Shown in pieces: positions 34,962 to 43,638 of a stretch of DNA of 64,000 nt (position 1 is the stretch's first letter; every line of letters starts with the position of its first letter). This stretch comes from Allobosea sp. UNC402CLCol (GTDB lineage Bacteria > Pseudomonadota > Alphaproteobacteria > Rhizobiales > Beijerinckiaceae). The notes below the pieces were generated by a model. That model had not been told where the DNA came from and searched no databases. It worked only from the letters and a program-made list of their open reading frames with translations. The stretch is from NCBI RefSeq assembly GCF_000745475.1, contig NZ_JQJJ01000010.1, forward strand, positions 744,001 through 808,000, read 5' to 3'. The position numbers and the translations under genes are program-made.

Positions 34962-35829
34962 GAAAGAAGGTCCAGAGTAGGCTCTCGCTCAGTTCCTTGA
35001 GCGCCTCGACCGCATCGGGCCGTTCGCGCGCGACGGCCGCGATCAGCGCATCCGCCAGGGCGAAGACCGCGGTCGGCGAATTGGGCAGGAGATGGCTGCG
35101 GGCGGGGGCAAAGAGCGTGACGTCGGCGATCGGCGTCAATGGCGAGGTGGGGCTGTCGGTGAGCGCGAGCACCCGGGCGCCGCGCTTCTTGGCGAAGCTC
35201 GCGAGATCCAGGGTCGCGCGGGAGTAGCGCGGCACCGAGATCGCCACGACGAGATCGTCGGGCCCCGCCGACATCATGTGCCGGATGGCGCGCTCAGGCC
35301 CGGTGCGGGATGAGGCGAAGATGACATTGGCGTCGAGATAGAGCGCCAGCCCGTCCTCGAGGAAGGACGCGACATGGTGGCTTGCGCCGGACGCCGCGAT
35401 GAAGACGCGCGGCGCCTTCAGCAGCAGTTCCACCGCCCGCGTCACGGCGTCTTCCGAGAGCCCGTCGCGCGCTGCCTGGAGGTTTCCGGCCTGATCGGCA
35501 AGCGCGGTCGCGAAGGTGGCGAAGCTCGAGCCGGCCTCGGCGCGGGCGCCGGCAAAGCTGTCGACCGGGGCATGGGCGAATTTCAGCGCCGCCGAGAGCG
35601 CGCCGCGAAACTCGCCATAGCCGCCATAGCCGAGCGCCCGGACGAAGCGCGTCACCGTGGCGTTGGAGGTGCCGCTGCCTTCCGCCAGCCCCTCGATGGT
35701 CATGGTGGCGACGTCGAGCGGATGCTGCAGCACGAAATCGGCCGCACGGCGATGGCCGCTGCTGAGCGACGGGTAGATCTGCGCGATCCGGTTCGAGAGA
35801 TCCGTCGACGGCTTCAAGCCCTGGGACAT
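34957..35829 (-). CDS. RpiR-family transcriptional regulator
   Basis: 290 residues from ATG 35829 behind GGAGG. An N-terminal RpiR helix-turn-helix (TIEGLAEGSGTSNATVTRFVRALGYGGYGEFRGAL, about 43-78) is followed by a SIS sugar-phosphate-binding domain (RVFIAASGASHHVASFLEDGL and AISVPRYSRATLDLASFAKKRGARVLALTD). It is divergent from the Dpp-type importer operon and is its probable regulator. Its last codons and stop lie in the dispersed repeat, so the natural C-terminus may have been slightly altered. Confidence 0.93.
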   Translation of the reverse strand: MSQGLKPSTDLSNRIAQIYPSLSSGHRRAADFVLQHPLDVATMTIEGLAEGSGTSNATVTRFVRALGYGGYGEFRGALSAALKFAHAPVDSFAGARAEAGSSFATFATALADQAGNLQAARDGLSEDAVTRAVELLLKAPRVFIAASGASHHVASFLEDGLALYLDANVIFASSRTGPERAIRHMMSAGPDDLVVAISVPRYSRATLDLASFAKKRGARVLALTDSPTSPLTPIADVTLFAPARSHLLPNSPTAVFALADALIAAVARERPDAVEALKELSESLLWTFFR

Positions 35830-35921
35830 GTGCCTCCGACCGGTTGACGTTCAAAAATTTTCATGTTTGCTACTCGACGAAAATAAACCTGTCAAAACGA
35901 CAAGCGGGAGCGGTTATCGTC
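35830..35921. promoter_or_regulatory. Divergent promoter region between RpiR regulator and Dpp-type operon
   Basis: 92 bases, notably AT-rich for this genome. It contains TTCAAAAATTTTCA near 35850-35863, an A/T-tract with partial dyad symmetry that would suit an RpiR-type operator. GCGGGAGCGG about 10 bases before ATG 35922 is the ribosome site. Confidence 0.4.
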
Positions 35922-37535
35922 ATGCGCACATCCTTGTTCCGCGCGGCCCTTGCGGTTGCGTGCCTGTCCACCACGGCGGTCTCCGCGCAAACCCTGCGCA
36001 TTGCGCTGGCCTCCGAGCCGACGGCTGTCGATCCGCATTATCACGACCTCACGCCGAACAATGCGCTGGCGCAGCATATCTTCGATTCGCTCGTCAGCCA
36101 GGACGCGCAGCAGAAGCTGCATCCCAGCCTCGCGGCTTCGTGGGAGAACGACGGCAAGAACCGCTGGACCTTCAAGCTGCGCGACGGCGTGAAATTCTCG
36201 AACGGCAAGCCCTTCACGTCCGAGGACGTGGTCTTCACCTTCTGCCGCACGCTGAAGAACGAGACCAAGGTCTCGGATTCCTTCGCAGACGTCACCGGCA
36301 ATTTCGCCGCCGTCGAGGCGCCCGATCCGCAGACGCTGGTGATCACCACCACCAATCCGGAGCCGCTGCTGCCGAACCTGCTTTCGGCGCTTCCCATCCT
36401 CTCGGCCTCGATCGTCGAGCATGGCCCGATCGCTTACGACGTCGCCAAGAATTGCGGCGTCACCGGCCCCTGGCCGACGGTCAGCGGCTTCAACGACGGC
36501 ACGCTCGCCATCGGGACCGGCCCCTACAAGCTCAAGTCCTATGTGCGGGGATCGGCGATCGAGCTCGAGCGCAACCCGAGCTATTGGGGCAAGGCCGAGC
36601 CCTGGGCGACGGTTCGCCTGCTGCCGGTGACCAATGCCGGCCCGCGTCTCGCCGGCCTGCTCGCCGGCGATTACGACGTGATCGAGAACCCGGCGGCGCG
36701 CGACCTCGGCCGGATCAAGGACGACAAGCGCTTCGGCCATGTCATCACCCCCTCGACCCGCGTGGTCTATTTCCAGCTCGACGTCGCCCGCGACCAGAGC
36801 CCCTTCGTCAAGTCGGAGGACGGCAAGAACCCGCTGAAGGACCTGCGTGTCCGCAAGGCGATGTCGCTGGCCATCGACCGCGACGCCATCGTCAAGCGCA
36901 TCATGGACGGCGCGGCCGAGCCGGCCTACCAGTACCTGCCGACCGGCATGTTCGGCACGCAGGCCAAGCCGGAGAAGCTCGCCTATGACCCGGCGCAGGC
37001 GAAGAAGCTTCTCGCCGAGGCCGGCTATGCCAAGGGCTTCCAGCTCACGCTCTCGACCACCAACGACCGCTACATCAACGACAGCCAGATCACCCAGGCC
37101 GTCGCGCAGTATCTGACGCAGGTCGGCATCAAGGCCGAGGTCGATGCGATGACGCGGGCGATCTACTTCCCGCGCCGCGCCAAGAAGGAATTCTCGGTCG
37201 CGATCGGCGGCTGGGGCTCCGGCACCGGCGAGGCGGCCTCCTTCCTGCGGCAGTGGCCGCCGACCCCGAACGAGGCCAAGACACTCGGCGGCTCGAACTA
37301 TGGCGGCTACAAGAACGACCAGTTCGACAAGGTCATCCGCGAGGCCGTCACCACGCTCGACGACGCCAAGCGCGACCAGCTCCTGCAGGAAGCCGGCAAG
37401 CTCGTCCTCGCCGACTACGCCTTCATCCCGATCCATTTCGAGAGCGGCATCTGGGCCTTCAAGTCCGATCTCGACGTCACGGGCCGCGCCGACCAGTACA
37501 TGCTGGCGATGTCGGTGAAGCCGAAGGCGAAGTAA
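35922..37535 (+). CDS. Family 5 ABC solute-binding protein (peptide/opine/nickel type)
   Basis: 537 residues from ATG 35922. The signal peptide is residues 1-23 (LAVACLSTTAVSAQ). The mature start TLRIALASEPTAVDPHYHD and the segments WTFKLRDGVKFSNGKPFTSEDVVFTF and NPLKDLRVRKAMSLAIDR are hallmarks of SBP_bac_5 (DppA/OppA-like). It is the first gene of a complete six-gene operon. Ligand unknown; the co-encoded hydrolase suggests a conjugate that is cleaved after import. Confidence 0.95.
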   Translation: MRTSLFRAALAVACLSTTAVSAQTLRIALASEPTAVDPHYHDLTPNNALAQHIFDSLVSQDAQQKLHPSLAASWENDGKNRWTFKLRDGVKFSNGKPFTSEDVVFTFCRTLKNETKVSDSFADVTGNFAAVEAPDPQTLVITTTNPEPLLPNLLSALPILSASIVEHGPIAYDVAKNCGVTGPWPTVSGFNDGTLAIGTGPYKLKSYVRGSAIELERNPSYWGKAEPWATVRLLPVTNAGPRLAGLLAGDYDVIENPAARDLGRIKDDKRFGHVITPSTRVVYFQLDVARDQSPFVKSEDGKNPLKDLRVRKAMSLAIDRDAIVKRIMDGAAEPAYQYLPTGMFGTQAKPEKLAYDPAQAKKLLAEAGYAKGFQLTLSTTNDRYINDSQITQAVAQYLTQVGIKAEVDAMTRAIYFPRRAKKEFSVAIGGWGSGTGEAASFLRQWPPTPNEAKTLGGSNYGGYKNDQFDKVIREAVTTLDDAKRDQLLQEAGKLVLADYAFIPIHFESGIWAFKSDLDVTGRADQYMLAMSVKPKAK

Positions 37536-37564
37536 GCACCCGGCCGAGGGGCCCATCGACAAAC

Positions 37565-37589
37565 CGGGCCGCCCGTGGAGGGCGGCCCG
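37565..37589 (+). terminator. Perfect intercistronic hairpin after the binding-protein gene
   Basis: Ten perfect pairs, CGGGCCGCCC with GGGCGGCCCG, around a GTGGA loop and without a T-tail. It lies between the binding-protein stop (37535) and the permease start (37620), the same place as the stem at 19350-19374 in the other operon. It probably stabilises the upstream mRNA or trims read-through. Confidence 0.55.
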
Positions 37590-37619
37590 TGAACCATTGA
37601 GCGGAGCCGGTCGAGCATC

Positions 37620-38597
37620 ATGACCGCCTATGTCCTGCAGCGACTGATCCAGAGCGTGCTCGTGCTGCTCGCGGTCTCGGTCGTGGTGTTCTTCGCCGTC
37701 TACGGCATCGGCGACCCCGTCGAACTGCTCGTCTCGCCCTCGGCGAGTGCGGCCGAGCGCGAGGCGCTGGTCCGGCGCCTCGGCCTCGACCTGCCGGTCT
37801 GGCAGCAATATTTCGTCTTCATGGGCAATGCGCTCAAGGGCGATCTCGGCCGTTCCTTCGTGCATGGCGTGCCGGCGATCGAGCTCATCCTCGGACGCCT
37901 GCCGGCGACCTTCGAGCTCGTCCTGCTCTCGATGACGCTGGCCATCGTCACCGGCGTGCCGCTCGGGCTCTATGCCGGGCTCGACCAGGACAGCCGGCCC
38001 TCGCGGATCATCATGGGCGCCACCGTCCTCGGCTTCTCGCTGCCGAGCTTCTGGAAGGGCATGATGCTGATCCTGCTCTTCGCGGTGGTCCTCCACTGGC
38101 TCCCGACGGCCGGGCGCGGCGAGACGGTCTCGGTCCTGGGAATTCGGACCAGCCTCCTGACCTGGGACGGGCTCGTCCATCTCGCCTTGCCCGCGATCAA
38201 CCTCGCCATCCCCCAGATCGCGCTGATGACCCGCCTCGTCGCGGCCGGCACGAGCGAGGCGATGACGCAGGACTACGTCAAATATGCCCGCGCCAAGGGT
38301 GTCAGGCCGCGCCGCGTCGTGGGGCGGCACGTGCTGCGCAACATCCTGATCCCGGTCGTCACCGTCGTCGGCATCGAGTTCGGCAGTCTCGTCGCCTTCT
38401 CGACCATCACCGAGACGGTCTTCGCCTGGCCCGGCATGGGCAAGCTCCTGATCGACTCGGTCTACCAGCTCGATCGACCCGTCGTCGTCGCCTATGTGCT
38501 GCTGGCGACCTTGCTCTTCGTCACCGTCAACTTCCTCGTCGACATCCTCTATGCCGCGCTCGATCCGCGCGTGAAGCTGACCGGAGAGATGGCATGA
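37620..38597 (+). CDS. Dipeptide-type ABC importer permease (DppB-like)
   Basis: 325 residues. The N-terminal pattern MTAYVLQRLIQSVLVLLAVSVVVFF and FGIGDPVELLV-type segment are DppB hallmarks, and the ATPase-contact loop reads DYVKYARAKGVRPRRVVGRHVLRN. It has six membrane helices. The stop overlaps the DppC-like start by four bases. Confidence 0.95.
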   Translation: MTAYVLQRLIQSVLVLLAVSVVVFFAVYGIGDPVELLVSPSASAAEREALVRRLGLDLPVWQQYFVFMGNALKGDLGRSFVHGVPAIELILGRLPATFELVLLSMTLAIVTGVPLGLYAGLDQDSRPSRIIMGATVLGFSLPSFWKGMMLILLFAVVLHWLPTAGRGETVSVLGIRTSLLTWDGLVHLALPAINLAIPQIALMTRLVAAGTSEAMTQDYVKYARAKGVRPRRVVGRHVLRNILIPVVTVVGIEFGSLVAFSTITETVFAWPGMGKLLIDSVYQLDRPVVVAYVLLATLLFVTVNFLVDILYAALDPRVKLTGEMA

Positions 38598-39502
38598 GCG
38601 CTCCAGCGAAAGCTCCCGCCGTCCCGTCCTATGCCGATACGCCGCTCCGCGAGAAGGTGCTGCGCCGCATCCGCAGCCGGCCGACGACGCGCGGCGCCGC
38701 GATCCTGCTCGGCATCATGGTTGCGCTGGCCCTGCTCGCCCCGGTCATCGCGCCGCAGAACCCGCATGACCTCGCCTCGCTCAGCGTGATGGACAACCGC
38801 CTGCCGCCGGGGGATGTCGGCATGAACGGCCTGACCTATTGGCTCGGCACGGATTCGCAGGGGCGGGACATGCTGAGCGCGATCCTCTACGGCCTGCGCA
38901 CCAGCCTGATGGTCGGACTCATCGCGACGCTGGGCGCGCTCTTCATCGGCATCTCTGCCGGGCTCGTCGCGGCGCAGTTCGGCGGCGTTGTCGACGCCGT
39001 GATCATGCGCGTCGTCGACTTCATGCTCGGCTTTCCCTCGATCCTGATCGCGCTCGTGCTGCTCGCCTCGATCGGGCGCGGGGTCGACAAGGTCATCCTC
39101 GCAATCGTCTTGGTGCAATGGGCACAATATGCCCGGCTGATGCGCGCCTCCGCCATGGTCGAGCGGCGCAAGGAATATATCGAGGCCGCGCTCAATTTCG
39201 GCCTGCCGACCCGGCACATCATGATCGCGCATCTGCTGCCGAATTCGGTGGGCTCGGTGCTGGTTGTCGCCTCGATCAGCATCGCCGGCGCGATCACGCT
39301 GGAGGCGACGCTCTCCTTCCTCGGCGTCGGCGTGCCGGTGACGCAGCCCTCGCTCGGCCTGCTCATCGCCAACGGCTTCGAGTTCCTGCTCTCCGGCGAA
39401 TACTGGATCGCGGTCTTCCCCGGCATCGCGCTGGTGCTGCTGATCGTCTCGCTCAACCTCGTCGGCGACCGGCTGCGCCGCAGCTTCAACGTGCGCTCAT
39501 GA
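38594..39502 (+). CDS. Dipeptide-type ABC importer permease (DppC-like)
   Basis: 302 residues with the DppC N-terminal domain (residues 40-90, ALLAPVIAPQNPHDL), the LGTDSQGRDMLSAILYGLRTSL segment, and the ATPase-contact loop EYIEAALNFGLPTRHIMIAHLLPNS. It overlaps both neighbours by four bases and pairs with the DppB-like protein as the channel. Confidence 0.95.
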   Translation: MSAPAKAPAVPSYADTPLREKVLRRIRSRPTTRGAAILLGIMVALALLAPVIAPQNPHDLASLSVMDNRLPPGDVGMNGLTYWLGTDSQGRDMLSAILYGLRTSLMVGLIATLGALFIGISAGLVAAQFGGVVDAVIMRVVDFMLGFPSILIALVLLASIGRGVDKVILAIVLVQWAQYARLMRASAMVERRKEYIEAALNFGLPTRHIMIAHLLPNSVGSVLVVASISIAGAITLEATLSFLGVGVPVTQPSLGLLIANGFEFLLSGEYWIAVFPGIALVLLIVSLNLVGDRLRRSFNVRS

Positions 39503-40479
39503 GTGAACCCCTGCTCGATGTCCGCGGCTTGCGGACCGTCTTCCACGCGCTGGACGGCGCTTGGCCCGCCGTCGACGGCGTCGATCTCAGCGTCTCGCGT
39601 GGCGAGGTGCTGGGCTTGGTCGGCGAGTCCGGCTCCGGCAAATCGGTGACCGGCTTCTCGCTGGTGCGCCTGATCGACCCGCCGGGCGAGATCGTCGCCG
39701 GCACGGTGAGCTTCGGTGGCGAGGACCTGCGCGCCGCGACCGAGGAGCGTCTGCGGAGTCTCCGCGGCGACCGCATCGCCATGATCTTCCAGGACCCGCT
39801 GATGACGCTGAACCCGGTGCTCAGCATCGGCGAGCAGATGAGCGAAGCGATCCTGGAGCATCGCGATTGCAGCCGCGAGGAAGCGCTCAGTGAAGCCGCC
39901 AAGGCGCTGGCCCGCGTCGGCATCTCCTCGCCGGAGGCGCGGCTGAAGCAGTTCCCGCACGAGTTCTCCGGCGGCATGCGCCAGCGCGTCGCGATCGCGA
40001 CCGCTTTGCTCAATGCGCCCGACCTGATCATCGCCGACGAGCCGACCACGGCGCTCGACGTCACCATCCAGAGCCAGATCCTGTTCGAGGTGCAGAAGCT
40101 TGCCCGCGAGACCGGCACGGCCGTGCTCTGGATCACGCATGACCTCGCCGTGGTGGCCGAGCTCGCCGACCGGGTGGCGGTGATGTATGCCGGCCGCGTC
40201 GTCGAGATCGGGCCGGTGGACGAGGTGCTCGATCAGCCGCGCCATCCCTATACGCTCGGCCTGCTCCATTCCTCGGCCGCCAATGTTCTGCCTGGCGAGC
40301 GCCTGAACCAGATCGACGGCGTCGCGCCGCGCATCGACGCCCGGCCCAGCGGCTGCCCGTTCCGCCCGCGCTGCCCGCGCGTCCAGCCGGTCTGTGCCAT
40401 CAGTGATCCTGAGACGACAGGCGAGGGCGCACATCGCTTCCGCTGCCACAATCCGGTGCCGGTGGGAGAAGCGGCATGA
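39499..40479 (+). CDS. Dipeptide-type ABC importer ATP-binding protein (DppD-like)
   Basis: 326 residues. Walker A GESGSGKSV, Q-loop FQDPLMTLNP, signature FSGGMRQRVAIATAL, Walker B LIIADEPTTALDV and the oligopeptide C-terminal extension with a cysteine motif (SGCPFRPRCPRVQPVC) are all visible. That cysteine-rich tail is usual in this family and has been reported to bind an iron-sulfur cluster in some members. It overlaps both neighbours by four bases. Confidence 0.95.
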   Translation: MSEPLLDVRGLRTVFHALDGAWPAVDGVDLSVSRGEVLGLVGESGSGKSVTGFSLVRLIDPPGEIVAGTVSFGGEDLRAATEERLRSLRGDRIAMIFQDPLMTLNPVLSIGEQMSEAILEHRDCSREEALSEAAKALARVGISSPEARLKQFPHEFSGGMRQRVAIATALLNAPDLIIADEPTTALDVTIQSQILFEVQKLARETGTAVLWITHDLAVVAELADRVAVMYAGRVVEIGPVDEVLDQPRHPYTLGLLHSSAANVLPGERLNQIDGVAPRIDARPSGCPFRPRCPRVQPVCAISDPETTGEGAHRFRCHNPVPVGEAA

Positions 40480-41507
40480 ATGCCTTGACCAGCGCCCAGA
40501 GCGACGCTCCGATCATCGAGCTCAAGGGCATCACCAAGCATTTCCGCCGCAAGCCGACCTTGGCGGAACGCATCCTGATGGCGACCGGGCGCGGCAAGGC
40601 GCCGCCCGTGCTGCGCGCCGTCGACGGCATCGATCTCAGCGTCAAGCGCGGCGAGGTGCTTGGTCTGGTCGGTGAGTCCGGCTGCGGCAAGTCCACGCTG
40701 GCGCGCGTCGTCACCGGCATCCTGAAGCCGACGGCCGGCGAGGTCGTCTACGAGCAGCGGCCGGTCGTGGGGCTCAAGGGGAAGGAGCGGCTCGATTTCC
40801 TGCTGAAGGTCCAGATGATCTTCCAGGACCCTTACGCTTCGCTCGACCCGCGCATGAAAATCAGCCGCATCGTCGGCGAGGCCTTGAGCGTCCACAAGCT
40901 CCTGCCGAAGGCGGAGATCGATGGGGCGGTGGACCAGGCGCTGAGCGAGGTCGGGCTCGATCTCGCCTATCGCGAGCGTTATCCGCACCAGTTCTCCGGG
41001 GGGCAGCGCCAGCGCATCGGCATCGCCCGGGCGCTCGCGGTGAAGCCGGATTTCCTGGTCTGCGACGAGCCGGTTTCGGCGCTCGACGTCTCGATCCAGG
41101 CGCAGGTCATCAACCTGTTCATGGATGTGCGCGAGCGCCATGGCCTGACCTATCTCTTCGTCAGCCACGATCTCGGTCTCGTCCGCCATATCAGCGACCG
41201 CGTCGCGATCATGTATCTCGGCCGCATCGTCGAGATCGGCACGGCGGCTGAGATCTTCGCCGAGCCGGCGCATCCCTATAGCGCAGCGCTGATCGCGGCG
41301 ATCCCGTCAGCGGCGCGGCGCAAGCGTGCCTTCCAGCCGCTCAAGGGCGAGTTGCCCTCGCCCCTGGCGCCGCCGCCGGGCTGCCCGTTCCATCCGCGCT
41401 GCGAGCAGGCCATGCCCGTCTGCCGCGAAGTCCGGCCGAAGCTCATCGAGATCGCGCCCGGCCGCAGCGCCGCCTGCCATCTGCACAAGGCTTCGGAGGC
41501 CGCATGA
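40476..41507 (+). CDS. Dipeptide-type ABC importer ATP-binding protein (DppF-like)
   Basis: 343 residues. Walker A GESGCGKSTLARV, Q-loop FQDPYASLDPRMK, signature FSGGQRQRIGIARAL and Walker B FLVCDEPVSALDVS are complete, with the C-terminal GCPFHPRCEQAMPVC cysteine motif. A basic insert (HFRRKPTLAERILMATGRGKAP) precedes the Walker A domain. Forms the heterodimeric motor with the DppD-like protein. Overlaps the hydrolase gene by four bases. Confidence 0.95.
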   Translation: MNALTSAQSDAPIIELKGITKHFRRKPTLAERILMATGRGKAPPVLRAVDGIDLSVKRGEVLGLVGESGCGKSTLARVVTGILKPTAGEVVYEQRPVVGLKGKERLDFLLKVQMIFQDPYASLDPRMKISRIVGEALSVHKLLPKAEIDGAVDQALSEVGLDLAYRERYPHQFSGGQRQRIGIARALAVKPDFLVCDEPVSALDVSIQAQVINLFMDVRERHGLTYLFVSHDLGLVRHISDRVAIMYLGRIVEIGTAAEIFAEPAHPYSAALIAAIPSAARRKRAFQPLKGELPSPLAPPPGCPFHPRCEQAMPVCREVRPKLIEIAPGRSAACHLHKASEAA

Positions 41508-42373
41508 TCACCACCACCCTCAACCCGGCGGTCGGCCGCGGCGAGCTGCCCTTCGTCGATGGCTTCCATCCCGGCCGGCCACTCGTGGTGAACTTCTATC
41601 GGCCGGCGGGTCACCGGCCGAACGATCCGGTCATCGTCGTGCAGCACGGCATGCTGCGCAATGGCGACGATTACCGCGATTTCTGGATCGATGCGGCCGA
41701 GAAGCACAACCTGTTGATCGTCGCGCCGACCTTCCCGAACGAGCCTTTCCCGAAGGCCGAGGGTTACAATAACGGGCTGGTGGTTTCGGCGGAGGGCGCG
41801 ATCGCGCCGCGCACCGAGTGGCTCTACGCGGTGCCCGGCCGCGTGCTTGACGCGCTGCGTGCCGCGGGCGTGCTCGACAAGCCGGTGATCCGTATCTTCG
41901 GGCATTCCGCCGGCGGCCAATTCGTGCATCGCATGCTGGCAACGGAAGGTGGGGCGCTGTTCGAAGCGGCGATGGCCTCCAATCCCGGCTGGTACACCTT
42001 GCCGACGCCGGAGCGGCATTTCCCCGAAGGCCTCGGCGGGCTTGGGCTGGACGAGGCGGCCCTGACGCGCTGGCTCGCCTATCCGATGATCCTCTTCGCC
42101 GGCGACCAGGACATCGTCACCGACGACCCCAACCTGCCGGCGCAGCCCGAGGCGCTGGCGCAGGGACCGCATCGCTACGGCCGCGCCCATTTCATGCTGG
42201 ACTTCGCACGGGCCGAAGCCGCGCGGCTCGGCACCGCCTGCAACTGGAGTCTCATCACGGTCGCAGGTGTCGGCCATGACGGGGCTGCGATGTCGCGCGC
42301 GGCCGCGGCCTACTGGTTCGAGGGCCGGATACCGGAAGTCGAAGAACTGAAGCCCCAGGGCGCGGTGGCCTGA
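41504..42373 (+). CDS. Alpha/beta hydrolase of the Dpp-type operon
   Basis: 289 residues. The nucleophile elbow GHSAGG has S135, the oxyanion segment is VVQHGM (46-50), and the acid and histidine are in FAGDQDIV and GVGHDG. It has no signal peptide, so it acts in the cytoplasm. It is the last gene of the importer operon and overlaps the DppF-like gene, so it most likely cleaves an ester or amide in the imported compound. Closest in style to the LpqC/polyhydroxybutyrate-depolymerase-like esterases; substrate unknown. Confidence 0.85.
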   Translation: MITTTLNPAVGRGELPFVDGFHPGRPLVVNFYRPAGHRPNDPVIVVQHGMLRNGDDYRDFWIDAAEKHNLLIVAPTFPNEPFPKAEGYNNGLVVSAEGAIAPRTEWLYAVPGRVLDALRAAGVLDKPVIRIFGHSAGGQFVHRMLATEGGALFEAAMASNPGWYTLPTPERHFPEGLGGLGLDEAALTRWLAYPMILFAGDQDIVTDDPNLPAQPEALAQGPHRYGRAHFMLDFARAEAARLGTACNWSLITVAGVGHDGAAMSRAAAAYWFEGRIPEVEELKPQGAVA

Positions 42374-42385
42374 ACCTCCGGGTCG

Positions 42386-42444
42386 GTAGAGCCGGTCGCC
42401 CCGGCGCCCGGCCGTCGCGAAGGCCGGGCGATGCCGGCCTCTAC
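42386..42444. terminator. Nested hairpin between convergent hydrolase and LacI genes
   Basis: A perfect 9-bp inner stem, CGCCCGGCC (42405-42413) with GGCCGGGCG (42422-42430), lies within an outer pair GTAGAGCCGG (42386-42395) and CCGGCCTCTAC (42434-42444) with one bulge. No T-tract follows. It lies exactly between convergent genes, and its right outer arm includes the LacI stop codon. Confidence 0.5.
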
Positions 42445-43502
42445 GGCTCTGGTCTCGCCAACGCGACGGAATCGCGCAGGACGAGCTCGAAGGGCATGAT
42501 CTTGCGGATGGGTCCGGGGACCTTCCCCTCGATCAGGTCGATCAGGATCAGCGCAAGCTCCTCGCCTGCGCTGCGGATCGAGGTCGCTGTCGCCGTCAGC
42601 GACGGCACGAAATCGGCAGCGCTGAAGCCCCTGACGCCGTCGTCGTGGCACACCACGGATACGTCGATGCCGACCTTCAGCCCGTGCTCGCCCAAGGCGC
42701 GATAGACGCCGCGCGCCTGGAAAACCGAACCGCACAGGAAGGCGGTCGGCCGTTTCGCATCGGAGAGCCGGCGCATCGCGGTCTCGTAGCCCGTCGCTTC
42801 GGTCATCGAGACGAATTCGATCGCATCCGGCGGCGGCGTCAGCCCGCGCGCGGCGAAGGCGCGCCGGAAGCTCGCCGCGCGCGCCGCGACATAGCGGAAC
42901 TGCGCGAGGCCGTTGATCGCGACGATGTGCCGATGCCCGTAATCGAGGAGCAGGGTCGTCAGGCGCTCGAAGGCGTTGTCATTGTCCGTGTCGACGAAGG
43001 AATAGGGCTCCTCCACCTCGCTGCGCCCATGCACGACGAAGGGCAGACGAAGCTCGTTCAGCAAGGCGATGCGGGGATCGTCGACAAGGGGGCGCGTGAT
43101 GATGATGCCGTCGACCGCCTTCGACGAGGCGAGCCGGCGCAGGACGGCAGCCTCGTCGCCCTGAAAGGGAGACAGCAGCAGATTGTAGTTGCGGCTGGTG
43201 ATGGCGGTCGAGATGCCCGCCAGCACATCGACGAAATTGGTCTCGGGCAGTTGCAGGCGCTCGAGCGGAAAGGACAGCCCGATCGTCTCGGCCCGGCCGA
43301 GCGCGAGGCTGCGGGCACGCGCATTCGGCCGATAGCCGGCCGCCTCGGCCGCCGAGACGACGCGCAGGCGGGTCGTCTCGGGAATGCCCGGATGGGCCCG
43401 CAAGGCGCGGCTCACGGTGGATTGCGACAGACCGAGCTGCAGGGCGAGCGTCTTCAGATCGGCGGCATTCTTGTGCAAGCGCTTGCTTTCATCATGCGGC
43501 AA
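42441..43502 (-). CDS. LacI-family transcriptional regulator of the lyase operon
   Basis: 353 residues from TTG 43502; no ATG is in frame near the N-terminus and no strong ribosome site is visible. A TTG a few codons further in would place the start inside the operator. The helix-turn-helix (LKTLALQLGLSQSTVSRALRAHPGI) and hinge (GYRPNARARSLALGRAETIG) precede the sugar-binding domain. It is divergent from the binding-protein gene at 43639. Two palindromes with the LacI-family core GCAAGCGCTTGC (43475, 43581) suggest control of both itself and the operon. Confidence 0.92.
   Translation of the reverse strand: MPHDESKRLHKNAADLKTLALQLGLSQSTVSRALRAHPGIPETTRLRVVSAAEAAGYRPNARARSLALGRAETIGLSFPLERLQLPETNFVDVLAGISTAITSRNYNLLLSPFQGDEAAVLRRLASSKAVDGIIITRPLVDDPRIALLNELRLPFVVHGRSEVEEPYSFVDTDNDNAFERLTTLLLDYGHRHIVAINGLAQFRYVAARAASFRRAFAARGLTPPPDAIEFVSMTEATGYETAMRRLSDAKRPTAFLCGSVFQARGVYRALGEHGLKVGIDVSVVCHDDGVRGFSAADFVPSLTATATSIRSAGEELALILIDLIEGKVPGPIRKIMPFELVLRDSVALARPEP
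43475..43486. promoter_or_regulatory. LacI-family operator O2 (GCAAGCGCTTGC)
   Basis: A perfect 12-bp palindrome identical to the core of the operator at 43581. It overlaps the first codons of the LacI-family gene itself. The centre-to-centre distance to the other site is 108 bases, about ten helical turns, suitable for looping by a tetramer or for separate autoregulation. Confidence 0.65.
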
Positions 43503-43554
43503 GGCATCAGGTGCTTGCCGAGTACACGCCAGAAATAGCCCATATCAGGGCCGG

Positions 43555-43582
43555 TTGACAAATCCCCGCATCTCCGTAGCAT
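43555..43582 (+). promoter_or_regulatory. Sigma-70-type promoter of the lyase importer operon
   Basis: TTGACA at 43555-43560 (a perfect -35), 16 bases, then TAGCAT at 43577-43582 (four of six matches). The -10 abuts the operator at 43581, so the bound LacI-family repressor would block open-complex formation. The binding-protein ATG lies 57 bases further on. Confidence 0.6.
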
Positions 43583-43596
43583 GCAAGCGCTTGCAT
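43581..43596. promoter_or_regulatory. LacI-family operator O1 (ATGCAAGCGCTTGCAT)
   Basis: A perfect 16-bp palindrome with the central CG step typical of LacI/GalR operators. It overlaps the end of the -10 element and the start region of the operon. Confidence 0.8.
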
Positions 43597-43638
43597 AATA
43601 CACTGGCAAACAGTGATGCTCCCGGGAGGATGCCCCAG

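Noticed and set aside
35892-38330. 812-codon open frame on the - strand opposite the Dpp-type genes
   Set aside because: Its translation is low-complexity Arg/Asp/Gly/His-rich without domain motifs, and it lies wholly antisense to a well-supported binding protein and permease. It is a high-GC artefact, like the other long antisense frames at 6728-8515, 12741-13679, 17909-19393 and 46717-48222.
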